Notes under the pieces: model-generated | Database searches by the model: none | Told to the model about the DNA's origin: nothing | What the model saw: the letters and a program-made list of their open reading frames with translations, nothing else | Shown: in pieces, positions 1-8,355 of the stretch | How positions within the stretch are numbered: the first letter of the stretch is position 1 | Layout: every line of letters begins with the position of its first letter | Assembly: GCF_018390535.1 (NCBI RefSeq) | Contig: NZ_JAHBBW010000010.1 | Coordinates: 62,001 to 126,000 of the forward strand | Source of the DNA: Bacteroides propionicigenes | GTDB taxonomy: Bacteria; Bacteroidota; Bacteroidia; Bacteroidales; Bacteroidaceae | Direction: 5' to 3' | Length of the DNA: 64,000 bases | Position numbers and translations under genes: made by a program

Positions 1-100
1 AGTTTTGCATCAGTTGGAGGAAATGAATCCGGAGGCGAGGTATAGCCTGTGGGGAAGCATGACTAATGTACAGGAAGAGTTGTTGCCCCGAAAGATTTAA
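1..100 (+). CDS. C-terminal end of an unidentified protein (cut by window edge)
   Basis: An open frame runs from the window edge (reading from base 2) for 32 codons to a TAA at 98-100. The visible tail is hydrophilic, rich in Glu and Arg, with one Trp, and carries no motif I recognise. It lies 45 bp upstream of the DUF486 gene on the same strand. Too little is present to name the product. Confidence 0.55.
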   Translation, partial: VLHQLEEMNPEARYSLWGSMTNVQEELLPRKI

Positions 101-145
101 CCGTCCTTAATCACCAATCGCTAATAACTAATCATTAACCACTAT

Positions 146-514
146 ATGAAAGCTTTTTATACCATTTTACTATTGATTGTGTCCAACGTCTTTATGACAT
201 TTGCTTGGTACGGGCATTTAAAGTTGCAGGAAATGAAAGTTATATCCAGTTGGCCGCTTTATGCCGTTATCCTCTTTTCGTGGGGAATTGCGCTTGCGGA
301 GTATTCTTTCCAGATTCCCGCCAACCGCATCGGATTCATCGGCAATGGCGGCCCGTTCTCATTGATGCAGCTGAAGGTTATTCAGGAGGTGGTGACGCTT
401 ATTATCTTTACGATATTTACCACGGTACTGTTCAAAGGCGAGAGTTTGCACTGGAATCATTTTGCAGCATTTGTTTGCTTGGTGCTGGCTGTGTATTTCG
501 TCTTTTATAAATAA
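146..514 (+). CDS. DUF486 / DMT-superfamily small membrane protein
   Basis: The protein has 122 residues, almost entirely hydrophobic, with four predicted membrane segments (about 3-20, 34-52, 68-95 and 102-120). The motif FMTFAWYGHLK near residue 16 is typical of the DUF486 family, small relatives of drug/metabolite transporters whose substrate is not established. Length matches the family. The start is the first ATG after an AT-rich leader. No partner gene follows; the next 180 bp are a dispersed inverted-repeat element. The family call is firm, the transport role is inferred. Confidence 0.85.
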   Translation: MKAFYTILLLIVSNVFMTFAWYGHLKLQEMKVISSWPLYAVILFSWGIALAEYSFQIPANRIGFIGNGGPFSLMQLKVIQEVVTLIIFTIFTTVLFKGESLHWNHFAAFVCLVLAVYFVFYK

Positions 515-521
515 AGGGGGT

Positions 522-701
522 TGTCAAAATGTAAAAGCCCTATCATTAGCTTCGCTCAAAACATCTTTTGATTTTTACGCTAAGGTATAGTCTGTCATTC
601 AGAGGAGCTTGCGACGAAGAATCTCCTCTCTTATGTATGCAGAGAAGAGATTCTTCACTATGTTCAGAATGACAGAGTGATAGGGCTTTTACATTTTGAC
701 A
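522..701. repeat. Dispersed inverted-repeat element, copy A
   Basis: Perfect 24-bp outer arms (522-545 and 678-701) enclose an inner inverted repeat built on GTCATTC...GAATGAC and GAAGAATCT/AGATTCTTC. Related copies lie at 11433-11524, 38369-38504 and 54214-54301. Copy A differs from the 38-kb copy mainly by about 45 extra bases just inside the left arm (about 546-591). The element sits between convergent genes (DUF486 and apbE) and could act as a two-way transcription terminator. Confidence 0.85.
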
Positions 702-710
702 TTCATCTCT

Positions 711-1733
711 TTATTTTCCTGCCATATATTTTTCCATTCCTTTTGTGTAGAACGTCTGGAACTTTCCTTTTTCGTCAGTATATATAAAACATGCGTCAAG
801 GTCGGGGTGGGCATCAGCGAAACGTTCGGCTTCCTCCAATCCCATAACCATGAAGGCAGTGGCGTAAGCGTCGGCACTCATACAATCGGGGGCAACTACT
901 GTTGCCGACAGTATGTTGTGCTGTACCGGGTATCCTGTGCGCGGATCTATGGTATGGGCATATTTCTTACCGTCTTTGTAGTAATAGTTCCGATAGTTAC
1001 CGGAGGTGGCTATGCCTACGTTAGTGACTTGCAATACAGTCTGTAATTCTTGATTTACTGCAAGTGAATCGTCTATCGGCTTGTTAATGCCGATTCTCCA
1101 CAGGCTTTTTTTCGGATTCTCTCCGCGGACTACTACTTCTCCGCCTATATCTACCATAAAGTTGCCAACTCCTTTCTTTTCCAGCAATTGTGCAATGACA
1201 TCTACCGCATATCCTTTGGCTACTGCACTGCACGAAAGCATGACGCGAGGGTCTTGTTTAAGAACTTTTCCTTCGGTGGATAATGAAACTTTCGAATAGC
1301 CTGTAATGTCTAATAAACTGTCTATCATGGCAGAGTCGGGAAACGCTCCTTTCTTGAAGCCGAATCCCCAAGCATTAGCCAAGGGGGCTACCGTGATGTC
1401 AAATGCGCCTCCGGTTTCTTGGGAAACCTCCATGCTGCGACGGAATACGTTGGTAAAGAAGGTGTCGGGTACGATGTCCTCATTACGGTTGATGCGTGTA
1501 ATGGTGGCTGTATCGTTAAACGGAGACAACGAACCGTCGAACCGCTTGAGTTCCGCCTCTATCTCTGCCTTCAAGTCACCGTCGTACTGATAGGTGATGT
1601 TGTAGACTGTTCCGAAAATCAGTCCGCTGGTAGTTTGGTAGGGGGCGGTGCGATTGTGGCGCGCCAGTATTCCGATAGTGCCTAACACAAGCAAGGCAAT
1701 CCATAAAAAATTCCGTTGTGCTTTCTTATCCAT
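711..1733 (-). CDS. apbE: FAD:protein FMN transferase (ApbE family)
   Basis: The protein has 340 residues. An N-terminal membrane anchor (about 8-25, no lipobox) is followed by the ApbE fold, exported to the periplasm. Family landmarks include GGAFDITVAPL, a CSAVAKGYAVD segment, VDIGGEV, the HTIDPRTGYP motif and a late SADAYATAFMVMG metal-binding stretch. ApbE enzymes move FMN from FAD onto Thr residues of extracytoplasmic flavoproteins such as Rnf and Nqr subunits. It is the last gene of a leftward run, 61 bp after mntP. Its flavoprotein partners are not in the window. Confidence 0.93.
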   Translation of the reverse strand: MDKKAQRNFLWIALLVLGTIGILARHNRTAPYQTTSGLIFGTVYNITYQYDGDLKAEIEAELKRFDGSLSPFNDTATITRINRNEDIVPDTFFTNVFRRSMEVSQETGGAFDITVAPLANAWGFGFKKGAFPDSAMIDSLLDITGYSKVSLSTEGKVLKQDPRVMLSCSAVAKGYAVDVIAQLLEKKGVGNFMVDIGGEVVVRGENPKKSLWRIGINKPIDDSLAVNQELQTVLQVTNVGIATSGNYRNYYYKDGKKYAHTIDPRTGYPVQHNILSATVVAPDCMSADAYATAFMVMGLEEAERFADAHPDLDACFIYTDEKGKFQTFYTKGMEKYMAGK

Positions 1734-1794
1734 AATGTATTATAGTGCTAAGTAAATGATTAAAATCGGTTTAAATCTTTCCTCTCTCCAACTC

Positions 1795-2376
1795 TCAACT
1801 AAAACAAAGATGTTCTATCAATATCTTCGTGCCGATAATGATAAGGATAATGCCGCCCCAAAGCTCTGCACGCAGCTTGCGGGCAATGCCGCACCCAAAG
1901 CGGATGCCGAACATCAGCCCTACAAACGACAGGACAAATGATACGAATCCTATGATGCCGATGGAGGGCATAAGGGAAGAGTAGTTGCGTACGCCCAGAA
2001 AGGCAAACGAAACACCTACCGCCAAAGCGTCGATACTGGTGGCTACCGCCAATGCGGCGACTACTTTCAAACTGGTAGGGTCGAACTCGTGTCTGCATTC
2101 TTCGTCTTTGAAAGACTCCCTAACCATGCGCCCGCCCAAAAATGCCAGAATGGCAAAGGCAATCCAATGGTCTATACTCTCGATGAGGTGGCTGAAAAAA
2201 CTGGCGCCTATCCAGCCAAGCAATGGCATGAGCGCTTGGAAAAAGCCGAAAGCCAGCGCCATTATCAGCATCGGACGCAGCCGGACACGTTTCAATATGA
2301 TGCCGCTGGCTATAGATACAGCAAAACAATCCATTGCAAGCCCTATAGCAAGTAGCCAGATTTCTAATCCTGTCAT
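1795..2376 (-). CDS. mntP: Manganese efflux pump MntP
   Basis: The protein has 193 residues and six predicted membrane helices, organised as two related halves. The acidic motifs AMDCFAVSIASG (helix 1) and TSIDALAVGVS (helix 4) are the paired Asp-containing signatures of MntP (YebN), which exports Mn2+ across the inner membrane. It starts 4 bp after the DUF6048 gene and so is probably co-transcribed with it. The short leader shows no yybP-ykoY-like riboswitch. Confidence 0.92.
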   Translation of the reverse strand: MTGLEIWLLAIGLAMDCFAVSIASGIILKRVRLRPMLIMALAFGFFQALMPLLGWIGASFFSHLIESIDHWIAFAILAFLGGRMVRESFKDEECRHEFDPTSLKVVAALAVATSIDALAVGVSFAFLGVRNYSSLMPSIGIIGFVSFVLSFVGLMFGIRFGCGIARKLRAELWGGIILIIIGTKILIEHLCFS

Positions 2377-2380
2377 TGTC

Positions 2381-3148
2381 TTAGAATGGAAGTTTATAAG
2401 TTATTGTATAGGTGACACCCGTTGTGTTTCCGTTATACTTGCCGTAGCCCGGTACATACCACGGGTCGCCATTCTCGGCAACGGAAGAGCTCAGACGGAA
2501 CTTGAAGCGTAATGCCCAGCCCATGTACAGGTCTTTCCATACATGCGCCCGTATACCGACGCAAAACTCCGCCCATTGCATCGAGCCCTTCATCCCTTTA
2601 TAGTTGAAGGGCAGGCTGTTTCCCCAGATGCCGTCTATCAGATTGGGGTTGCCTAAGCTGCCTCCGTATTCGGGGTCGCTCACTGGCAATGATTCTACAT
2701 CGTATTTGAAGCCGGTTGCCGCATAACGCAGACCGACGAGTATCATATGGCCGTGTTTCTTGTTGTATAGCGCGTTGTAGTCCATGCCGATACGGAAATA
2801 GGGCGCACCGGTTTTATAATGTATGCCTTTCTCGCTCCAAGTGTCGGTATTACCATATCCTAATTCTACGATTGGGAAGAAACGGTTCTTGAGATTTACA
2901 TCAACCGCCACTTCGCTACTGAAGAAATCACTTCCGAGTAGCTTGCTTCCGGGACCCCACAGGTCTACACTGACGGAGATACCGTTGTACAGCGGATAGT
3001 ACACTTCCTCTTTGGCTTCTTTTTTCTCCGTCTTGGGCGGAGTGTTTGCCGGTGGAGCGGAAATGTTACTGTTTTGCGCTTGTAACGGAAGGGACAACAG
3101 TAAGCAAAGCGCCAGGCTAATAGAATAGTTTAAGATTCTCTGTTCCAT
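2381..3148 (-). CDS. DUF6048 family outer-membrane-like protein
   Basis: The protein has 255 residues from the ATG at 3148. That start gives a clean signal peptide (MEQRILNYSISLALCLLLS, cleavage after LQAQ). A longer reading from a TTG at 3172 would spoil it, so I reject it. A Pro/Lys/Glu-rich linker precedes a domain rich in alternating beta strands and aromatic residues, ending in KLPF, as in small outer-membrane beta barrels. It overlaps the upstream DUF6452 gene by 32 bp, the usual pairing in Bacteroidales. Function is unknown. Confidence 0.8.
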   Translation of the reverse strand: MEQRILNYSISLALCLLLSLPLQAQNSNISAPPANTPPKTEKKEAKEEVYYPLYNGISVSVDLWGPGSKLLGSDFFSSEVAVDVNLKNRFFPIVELGYGNTDTWSEKGIHYKTGAPYFRIGMDYNALYNKKHGHMILVGLRYAATGFKYDVESLPVSDPEYGGSLGNPNLIDGIWGNSLPFNYKGMKGSMQWAEFCVGIRAHVWKDLYMGWALRFKFRLSSSVAENGDPWYVPGYGKYNGNTTGVTYTITYKLPF

Positions 3149-3602
3149 AAATTCCGGCTTCTTTATTTGCAATGCGAATAGAATCGAGGCTGTGACGGCT
3201 GTAATCCACTCCTGTTATAGCCTGTTTCATTTGATAACCGCAGTCCATCGACAGGAAGTAGGGGGTGTTGGTCTGATGGATTACAAGAGTGTCTGTCAGG
3301 GTTTTGCTGTAATGAAATACGAGTACAGTGGAATTTTCGGTATATCTCAGCGGAAGCGAAAGGTCGTGCACCTTCTTCTGGTTGTTGATGATAATGGAGT
3401 CCGTACCGAAAGCAGTGACCGTCAGCGAGTCTAACGTATCTTTGGACACGACCTTGGTTTCGGGGTCCAGCGTATAGAGGTAGCATTGCATCATGGCTCG
3501 TGTTGCCATCGAACAGTCGGCTTCTTCCGAACAGGACATTACTACACTGAAGACAGGGAGAAGAACAGCCCCGAATATGATAAATTTGACTAATGCTTTC
3601 AT
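3117..3602 (-). CDS. DUF6452 family lipoprotein
   Basis: The protein has 161 residues. The N-terminus is hydrophobic and ends in a lipobox-like FSVVMSC, predicting a lipid-anchored cell-envelope protein. The mature part is predicted beta-rich and carries scattered Cys residues (Cys-X5-Ala in CSEEADC, later MQC and MDCGYQ). It begins 2 bp after the glycosyltransferase gene and overlaps DUF6048 by 32 bp, so the three genes are likely translated together. The family is specific to Bacteroidales and its function is unknown. Confidence 0.8.
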   Translation of the reverse strand: MKALVKFIIFGAVLLPVFSVVMSCSEEADCSMATRAMMQCYLYTLDPETKVVSKDTLDSLTVTAFGTDSIIINNQKKVHDLSLPLRYTENSTVLVFHYSKTLTDTLVIHQTNTPYFLSMDCGYQMKQAITGVDYSRHSLDSIRIANKEAGIYGTENLKLFY

Positions 3603-3604
3603 GG

Positions 3605-4558
3605 TTAAATCATTTTTTCAATTTGATACTTGTTGCGTTCCGGTGCATTGCGGGATATCAGTTCGCCGAGGAAACCGGCCACAAACAGCTGTGTGCCGAT
3701 AATCATAGACGTGAGTGACAGGTAGAAGTAGGGAGAATCTGTCACAAGGCGGTACGGCATACCCTGATTCATGTAATACAACTTGCTTGCACCCACAATT
3801 ACTACCGCTACGAATCCGATAAAGAACATCAGTGAACCCAATATGCCGAAAAAGTGCATGGGTTTGATGCCGAAAGTAGACAGAAACCAGAGGGATATCA
3901 AATCCAAATATCCGTTGAAGAAGCGGTTCCATCCGCCGAACTTAGTCTTGCCGAATTTCCGTGCCTGATGATGTACCACTTTCTCGCCAATCTTCTTGAA
4001 ACCGGCATTCTTTGCAAGGTAAGGAATATAACGGTGCATTTCACCATATACCTCTATGTTCTTGATGACGTCTTTGCGATAGGCTTTCAGTCCGCAATTA
4101 AAGTCATGCAGGTTCTTTATGCCGGAAACCTTGCGTGCCGTAGCGTTGAACAGTTTTGTCGGTATGGTTTTGGACAGCGGGTCATATCTTTTTTGTTTCC
4201 AGCCGGATACCAAGTCGTAACCCTCTTCCGTAATCATGCGGTACAGTTCGGGTATCTCATCCGGGCTGTCCTGCAGGTCGGCGTCCATTGTTATCACGAC
4301 ATCTCCCTGCGCCTGTTCAAACCCGCAATAGAGTGCCGGAGACTTGCCATAATTACGGCGGAATTTTATCCCCCGCACTTTGTCCGACTTTGCTTGTAAT
4401 TGTTCTATTATTTGCCATGAACGGTCGGTACTTCCGTCGTTGACGAAAATAACCTCGTAGGAAAAGTTATGGGTTTTCATTACCCGTTCAATCCATGCAA
4501 ACAACTCTGGAAGAGACTCCTCTTCATTATATAAAGGAACAACGACTGAAATATCCAT
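3605..4558 (-). CDS. Family 2 glycosyltransferase (GtrB/DPM1-like, polyprenyl-phosphate type)
   Basis: The protein has 317 residues. The N-terminal GT-A domain has VVPLYNEEESL, FVNDGSTD, the nucleotide-sugar DXD-type motif in TMDADLQDSPDEI, and GLKAYRKDV. Two C-terminal membrane helices (about 232-256 and 268-295) resemble GtrB and ArnC, which transfer a sugar from UDP- or GDP-sugar to undecaprenyl phosphate on the cytoplasmic face. It lies 64 bp downstream of the DUF4199 gene and 2 bp upstream of DUF6452. The actual sugar cannot be read from sequence. Confidence 0.9.
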   Translation of the reverse strand: MDISVVVPLYNEEESLPELFAWIERVMKTHNFSYEVIFVNDGSTDRSWQIIEQLQAKSDKVRGIKFRRNYGKSPALYCGFEQAQGDVVITMDADLQDSPDEIPELYRMITEEGYDLVSGWKQKRYDPLSKTIPTKLFNATARKVSGIKNLHDFNCGLKAYRKDVIKNIEVYGEMHRYIPYLAKNAGFKKIGEKVVHHQARKFGKTKFGGWNRFFNGYLDLISLWFLSTFGIKPMHFFGILGSLMFFIGFVAVVIVGASKLYYMNQGMPYRLVTDSPYFYLSLTSMIIGTQLFVAGFLGELISRNAPERNKYQIEKMI

Positions 4559-4622
4559 TTGCTTATTTACGATTTTACTGTTTACTTTATACCTGAATTT
4601 ATCTGGAATCTGCCGTTTCCCG

Positions 4623-5150
4623 TCATCCTTTTTTGCGCCTCATAGCAAACAGGGCGGTAGGAAGGGCAAGCAACGAACCGCAAAACACATTCCATGACAC
4701 CAATTGCATGGTGATGTCTATGGAAGTGAGCGATTTCACAGTGTCCAGTGTTTCTTGAAATATATTTGTATAGGCTTCTATGCCCGGTACGCCGCTTTGT
4801 TTCAGAATATTGATTTGCGATTCATAGGCGTTGATAACAAAACCGTGGTCTATGAAGCGGAAATAAATGTAGTGCGCCACTGCCGTCAGCAGCGCGGCGA
4901 ACATATACATAAAGACTGTAAATACCCATGCGTGCAAGAAGCTGATGCTGCCGCCGCATACTGTATTTCGATACATCCGCACATAATAATATCCCATAAA
5001 AGGGACGCATAGCGTGAGCCCTACGAAAAGGAAAGATAAAAACGGGATTGTCAGCCCCAGAGGGAAGAGGATGAACTTTAAAATCCAATACCCGCCCAGA
5101 TAAGTGCCGAACAACATTGCATATTGCATGTAACCTTTATTTTCTGCCAT
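4623..5150 (-). CDS. DUF4199 membrane protein
   Basis: The protein has 175 residues and four predicted membrane segments (about 10-27, 33-55, 70-93 and 145-165), with a soluble loop between the third and fourth. This layout and the short basic tail RRKKG match DUF4199, a Bacteroidetes family often found beside a GtrB-like glycosyltransferase, as here. It is the first gene of the leftward run. A -7 box TAACTTTG on the minus strand (5177 to 5170) lies 20 bp before the ATG. Function is unknown. Confidence 0.8.
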   Translation of the reverse strand: MAENKGYMQYAMLFGTYLGGYWILKFILFPLGLTIPFLSFLFVGLTLCVPFMGYYYVRMYRNTVCGGSISFLHAWVFTVFMYMFAALLTAVAHYIYFRFIDHGFVINAYESQINILKQSGVPGIEAYTNIFQETLDTVKSLTSIDITMQLVSWNVFCGSLLALPTALFAMRRKKG

Positions 5151-5239
5151 TTTTCTTAGAAATATGGCGCAAAGTTATAAATAATATTGGTTGTAGACCC
5201 TGTATTCTTGTTAAAGTTGAAAAAAGTTGGGGTAAGGTA

Positions 5240-5269
5240 TTGCAGATTTAAAATTTTTATCTACCTTTG
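5240..5269 (+). promoter_or_regulatory. Bacteroides-type promoter for the SRP RNA / tRNA-Thr transcript
   Basis: TTG at 5240-5242 and TACCTTTG at 5262-5269 are 19 bp apart, a close match to the Bacteroides sigma-ABfr consensus (TTTG, 19-21 bp, TAnnTTTG). Transcription would start near 5275, just before the RNA at 5283. Confidence 0.75.
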
Positions 5270-5282
5270 CACCCGCAAACAT

Positions 5283-5378
5283 GGGTAAGTCCTATACGGC
5301 CAGCTCCCTTCGAATCCTCCAGGGCTTGATCGCAGCAAAGGTAGTTGGTTGTAGCGGCGCGATATAGAAAGCTTACCC
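5283..5378 (+). ncRNA. ffs: Putative small SRP RNA (4.5S RNA)
   Basis: This non-coding block folds as a single rod. GGGTAAG (5283-5289) pairs with CTTACCC (5372-5378), and CTATA (5292-5296) pairs with TATAG further in. At the tip, CCAGG (5319-5323) faces AGCAAAGG (5334-5341). Those two strands match the asymmetric Ffh-binding loop of bacterial SRP RNA (CAGG facing AGCA). The end loop differs from the usual GGAA: a GC/GC stem closes the hexaloop TTGATC (5326-5331). A strong promoter precedes it and tRNA-Thr starts 4 nt after it, suggesting a joint precursor. An unrelated structured RNA is possible but less likely. Confidence 0.68.
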
Positions 5379-5382
5379 GCCT

Positions 5383-5456
5383 GCCTCTTTAGCTCAGTTG
5401 GCCAGAGCACGTGATTTGTAATCTCGGGGTCGTTGGTTCGAATCCGACAAGAGGCT
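5383..5456 (+). tRNA. tRNA-Thr (anticodon TGT)
   Basis: A full cloverleaf is present. The acceptor GCCTCTT pairs with AAGAGGC, the D-arm is GCTC/GAGC, the anticodon loop TTTGTAA reads TGT (Thr ACA codons), and the T-arm GTTGG/CCGAC encloses TTCGAAT, with discriminator T. The anticodon stem CGTGA/TCTCG has one T-T mismatch. CCA is not encoded. A strong terminator follows 8 nt downstream. Confidence 0.95.
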
Positions 5457-5464
5457 CAAAAAAA

Positions 5465-5497
5465 GAGACATATCCGCAAAGATATGTCTCTTTTTTT
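5465..5497. terminator. Two-way intrinsic terminator between tRNA-Thr and eno
   Basis: A perfect 10-bp stem GAGACATATC (5465-5474) / GATATGTCTC (5481-5490) is followed by seven T (5491-5497), with a matching A-run on the left side. It can end the tRNA transcript (+) and the eno transcript (-), whose stop lies at 5516. Confidence 0.9.
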
Positions 5498-5515
5498 ATG
5501 GCATATTTACTACAT

Positions 5516-6808
<1,293 letters not shown>

Positions 6809-6862
6809 TTAATATAAATTCTACGAACTATAACAAGTGAAAATAGAGAATTGTTCAGGTTC

Positions 6863-7531
6863 TCAGTCTTTAATTACAAGCCCCAACAGACTTGTCAAGT
6901 CCATGGCTTGGTGGGTACTGACGATGGCTCCCCGTATGTCCGGCAGATTGAGATGTATGCCTTCGATATGCGAATCGCTCAAATCAATGCCCTTTAGCGG
7001 AGTATGTGAAAATTCAGCTTCCACCAGCTCGCAGTTGGTAAAGGCGATGGAGGTTAGTTTGCAGTCGTTGAGGTCGCTGTTGCGCAAATCGCATGTGGAA
7101 AATTCCGCCTGATTAATTTTACTCATGGATAGATTGAGGTATCTTGCATTGCAATCCTGCATCCTGCAATGATTCAGAATCGTTTCGGGCAGATTCGTTC
7201 CGACCAGTTTGCAAGAAATGAATTCTACCCGAAAAAGGGAGCTTTCCGCAAATGATATATTGGATAAATCGCAATGCTCGAAACGGACATCTGTAAAGTG
7301 GGTTGCTTTCAGCCGGCAATTGTTGAATAGTACATGACTGAAAGTACAATTGGTGATACTTTTATAAGAGCAATTGATTGATTCTTCTACCTGTTTGTTA
7401 AAATATAATCCTCTGACGGTTTCTTCTGTCCCAAACCACTCTTTGAGTGATTTGGGACTTTCGGTCTGTTTTTCGAGACTGGGCGAAACAACCCGTACAG
7501 GCGGCATACAGAAAGGTTTACTTGGTCTCAT
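6863..7531 (-). CDS. Pentapeptide-repeat protein
   Basis: The protein has 222 residues. From about residue 55 onward it is built of A(D/N)LXX-type five-residue repeats, for example NCTFSHVLFNNCRL, CDLSNISFAESSL, CDLRNSDLNDCKL and CELVEAEF, predicting a right-handed quadrilateral beta helix. The first 50 residues are a Pro-rich leader with no signal peptide, so it is probably cytoplasmic. It starts 10 bp after crcB and ends 66 bp before eno. Repeat proteins of this kind can mimic DNA or bind partners, but the role here is unknown. Confidence 0.87.
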   Translation of the reverse strand: MRPSKPFCMPPVRVVSPSLEKQTESPKSLKEWFGTEETVRGLYFNKQVEESINCSYKSITNCTFSHVLFNNCRLKATHFTDVRFEHCDLSNISFAESSLFRVEFISCKLVGTNLPETILNHCRMQDCNARYLNLSMSKINQAEFSTCDLRNSDLNDCKLTSIAFTNCELVEAEFSHTPLKGIDLSDSHIEGIHLNLPDIRGAIVSTHQAMDLTSLLGLVIKD

Positions 7532-7541
7532 AACTGTCTTT

Positions 7542-7919
7542 CTATAAGGTTTTTCCTAAAACACTCCCGCCCAATGCCGCAAATATTCCCAACAGAATAC
7601 TTAATAAGGTATATAGGGCAAACAGTCCGTAGAATCCTTGTCTTATCAGAATCAATCCGTCGTTGGAGAATGTGGAAAAGGTGGTGAAGCCGCCGCATAA
7701 ACCGGTAGTCAGCAACATCCGCATTTCCGCAGACAAGTTGAAGCGTGCGGACAAGGCATAGAACAATCCTATCAGAAAACTTCCGATGATGTTTACGGCG
7801 AACGTAGCCCAAGGAAAGGAGTAGGGTACTATCCGCTCGTGTAGTGCCATTTGCACGCAATAGCGCAATACGCTGCCCGTGCCGCCGCCAAGAAATATGG
7901 CTATCAGGATTTTAGTCAT
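7542..7919 (-). CDS. crcB: Fluoride channel/exporter CrcB (Fluc)
   Basis: The protein has 125 residues and four membrane helices. Family motifs are GGGTGSVLRY in helix 1, NIIGSFLIG in helix 2 and TTGLCGGFTTFSTFSNDG in helix 3, which carries the Phe-box and Na+ site of Fluc channels. Dual-topology dimers expel F-. It is the first gene of the leftward crcB-pentapeptide-eno group. A -7 box lies about 30 bp upstream. I looked for a crcB-type fluoride riboswitch in the leader and saw none. Confidence 0.93.
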   Translation of the reverse strand: MTKILIAIFLGGGTGSVLRYCVQMALHERIVPYSFPWATFAVNIIGSFLIGLFYALSARFNLSAEMRMLLTTGLCGGFTTFSTFSNDGLILIRQGFYGLFALYTLLSILLGIFAALGGSVLGKTL

Positions 7920-7948
7920 AATGATTGTTATAGGAATGTTTCGGGTTG

Positions 7949-7981
7949 CAAAGGTAGTGAAGGCAGGGGAATTTTAATCAA
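7949..7981 (-). promoter_or_regulatory. Promoter of the crcB group
   Basis: On the minus strand TACCTTTG (7956 to 7949) is preceded by TTG (7981 to 7979) with 22 bp between, slightly longer than the Bacteroides ideal. The start of transcription would fall about 25 bp before the crcB ATG, leaving no room for a riboswitch. Confidence 0.6.
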
Positions 7982-8013
7982 TCTTCGGGCGGGTTTTATG
8001 AAGCAAATAGAGA

Positions 8014-8088
8014 TTTACTAAAACGATGGGGAAGATTTAGTAAATCGTTGCCGGAGATTTAGTAAATCGTCGGGGATGTTTTAGTAAA
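8014..8088. repeat. 22-bp-spaced array of TTTAGTAAA cores, four units
   Basis: The 9-bp core TTTA(G/C)TAAA begins at 8014, 8036, 8058 and 8080, exactly 22 bp apart each time. The first core reads TTTACTAAA (the reverse complement), the other three TTTAGTAAA. The 13-bp spacers are similar (for example TCGTTGCCGGAGA and TCGTCGGGGATGT) and match, in reverse complement, the spacers of the array at 18862-18980. The array lies between the divergent crcB promoter and the ECF operon promoter, in a gene-free stretch of 325 bp. Confidence 0.9.
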
Positions 8089-8132
8089 ACAGGAGAATCT
8101 TATAGGGCATCAAGAAAAATACAAAAAAACGT

Positions 8133-8161
8133 TGATTCAATTTTACTTTCATTTCTTTGCA
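8133..8161 (+). promoter_or_regulatory. Probable promoter of the ECF-sigma operon
   Basis: TTG (about 8133) is followed after roughly 18-20 bp by TTTCTTTG (about 8153-8160), a partial match to TAnnTTTG. It lies about 85 bp before the tiny lipoprotein gene. The weak -7 box would fit an operon read by an alternative (its own) sigma factor. Confidence 0.35.
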
Positions 8162-8244
8162 AGGTCTTTTATATAGAGCGTCCATTCGGATGATTTCACG
8201 AAAAGGGGACGTGCAATATATAATGTATAACAAAAGGATAGTAT

Positions 8245-8337
8245 ATGAAACCTATTTGGAGATTCTTAGCTTTAGGTATTACGGCCATGTTCTTGTTGCA
8301 ATCATGCGTAACCGTGCATCCGCTGATTATCCGGTAA
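8245..8337 (+). CDS. Tiny predicted lipoprotein (30 residues)
   Basis: ATG at 8245 opens a 30-codon frame ending in TAA at 8335. The product is a complete type II signal peptide: MKPIWRF, a hydrophobic core, then the lipobox LLQSC, leaving only about ten residues (CVTVHPLIIR) after lipidation. It starts 18 bp upstream of the ECF sigma gene in the same direction. It may be a real micro-lipoprotein or a leader peptide coupled to sigma-factor translation. The compact lipobox argues for a true gene, although the frame is short. Confidence 0.6.
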   Translation: MKPIWRFLALGITAMFLLQSCVTVHPLIIR

Positions 8338-8355
8338 CCTTTGAGCTTGTTGTAT

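Noticed and set aside
3149..3172. Longer start for the DUF6048 gene
   Set aside because: The codon at 3172 is TTG and its use would put eight charged residues before a good signal peptide; the ATG at 3148 is better.
7920..8010. Fluoride riboswitch ahead of crcB
   Set aside because: The promoter box lies only about 30 bp before the ATG and the crcB-motif pseudoknot sequences are not visible.
8014..8088. Possible CRISPR array
   Set aside because: The repeat core is 9 bp and the spacers 13 bp and similar to each other; no cas genes are nearby. The same holds for 18862-18980 and 38519-38619.
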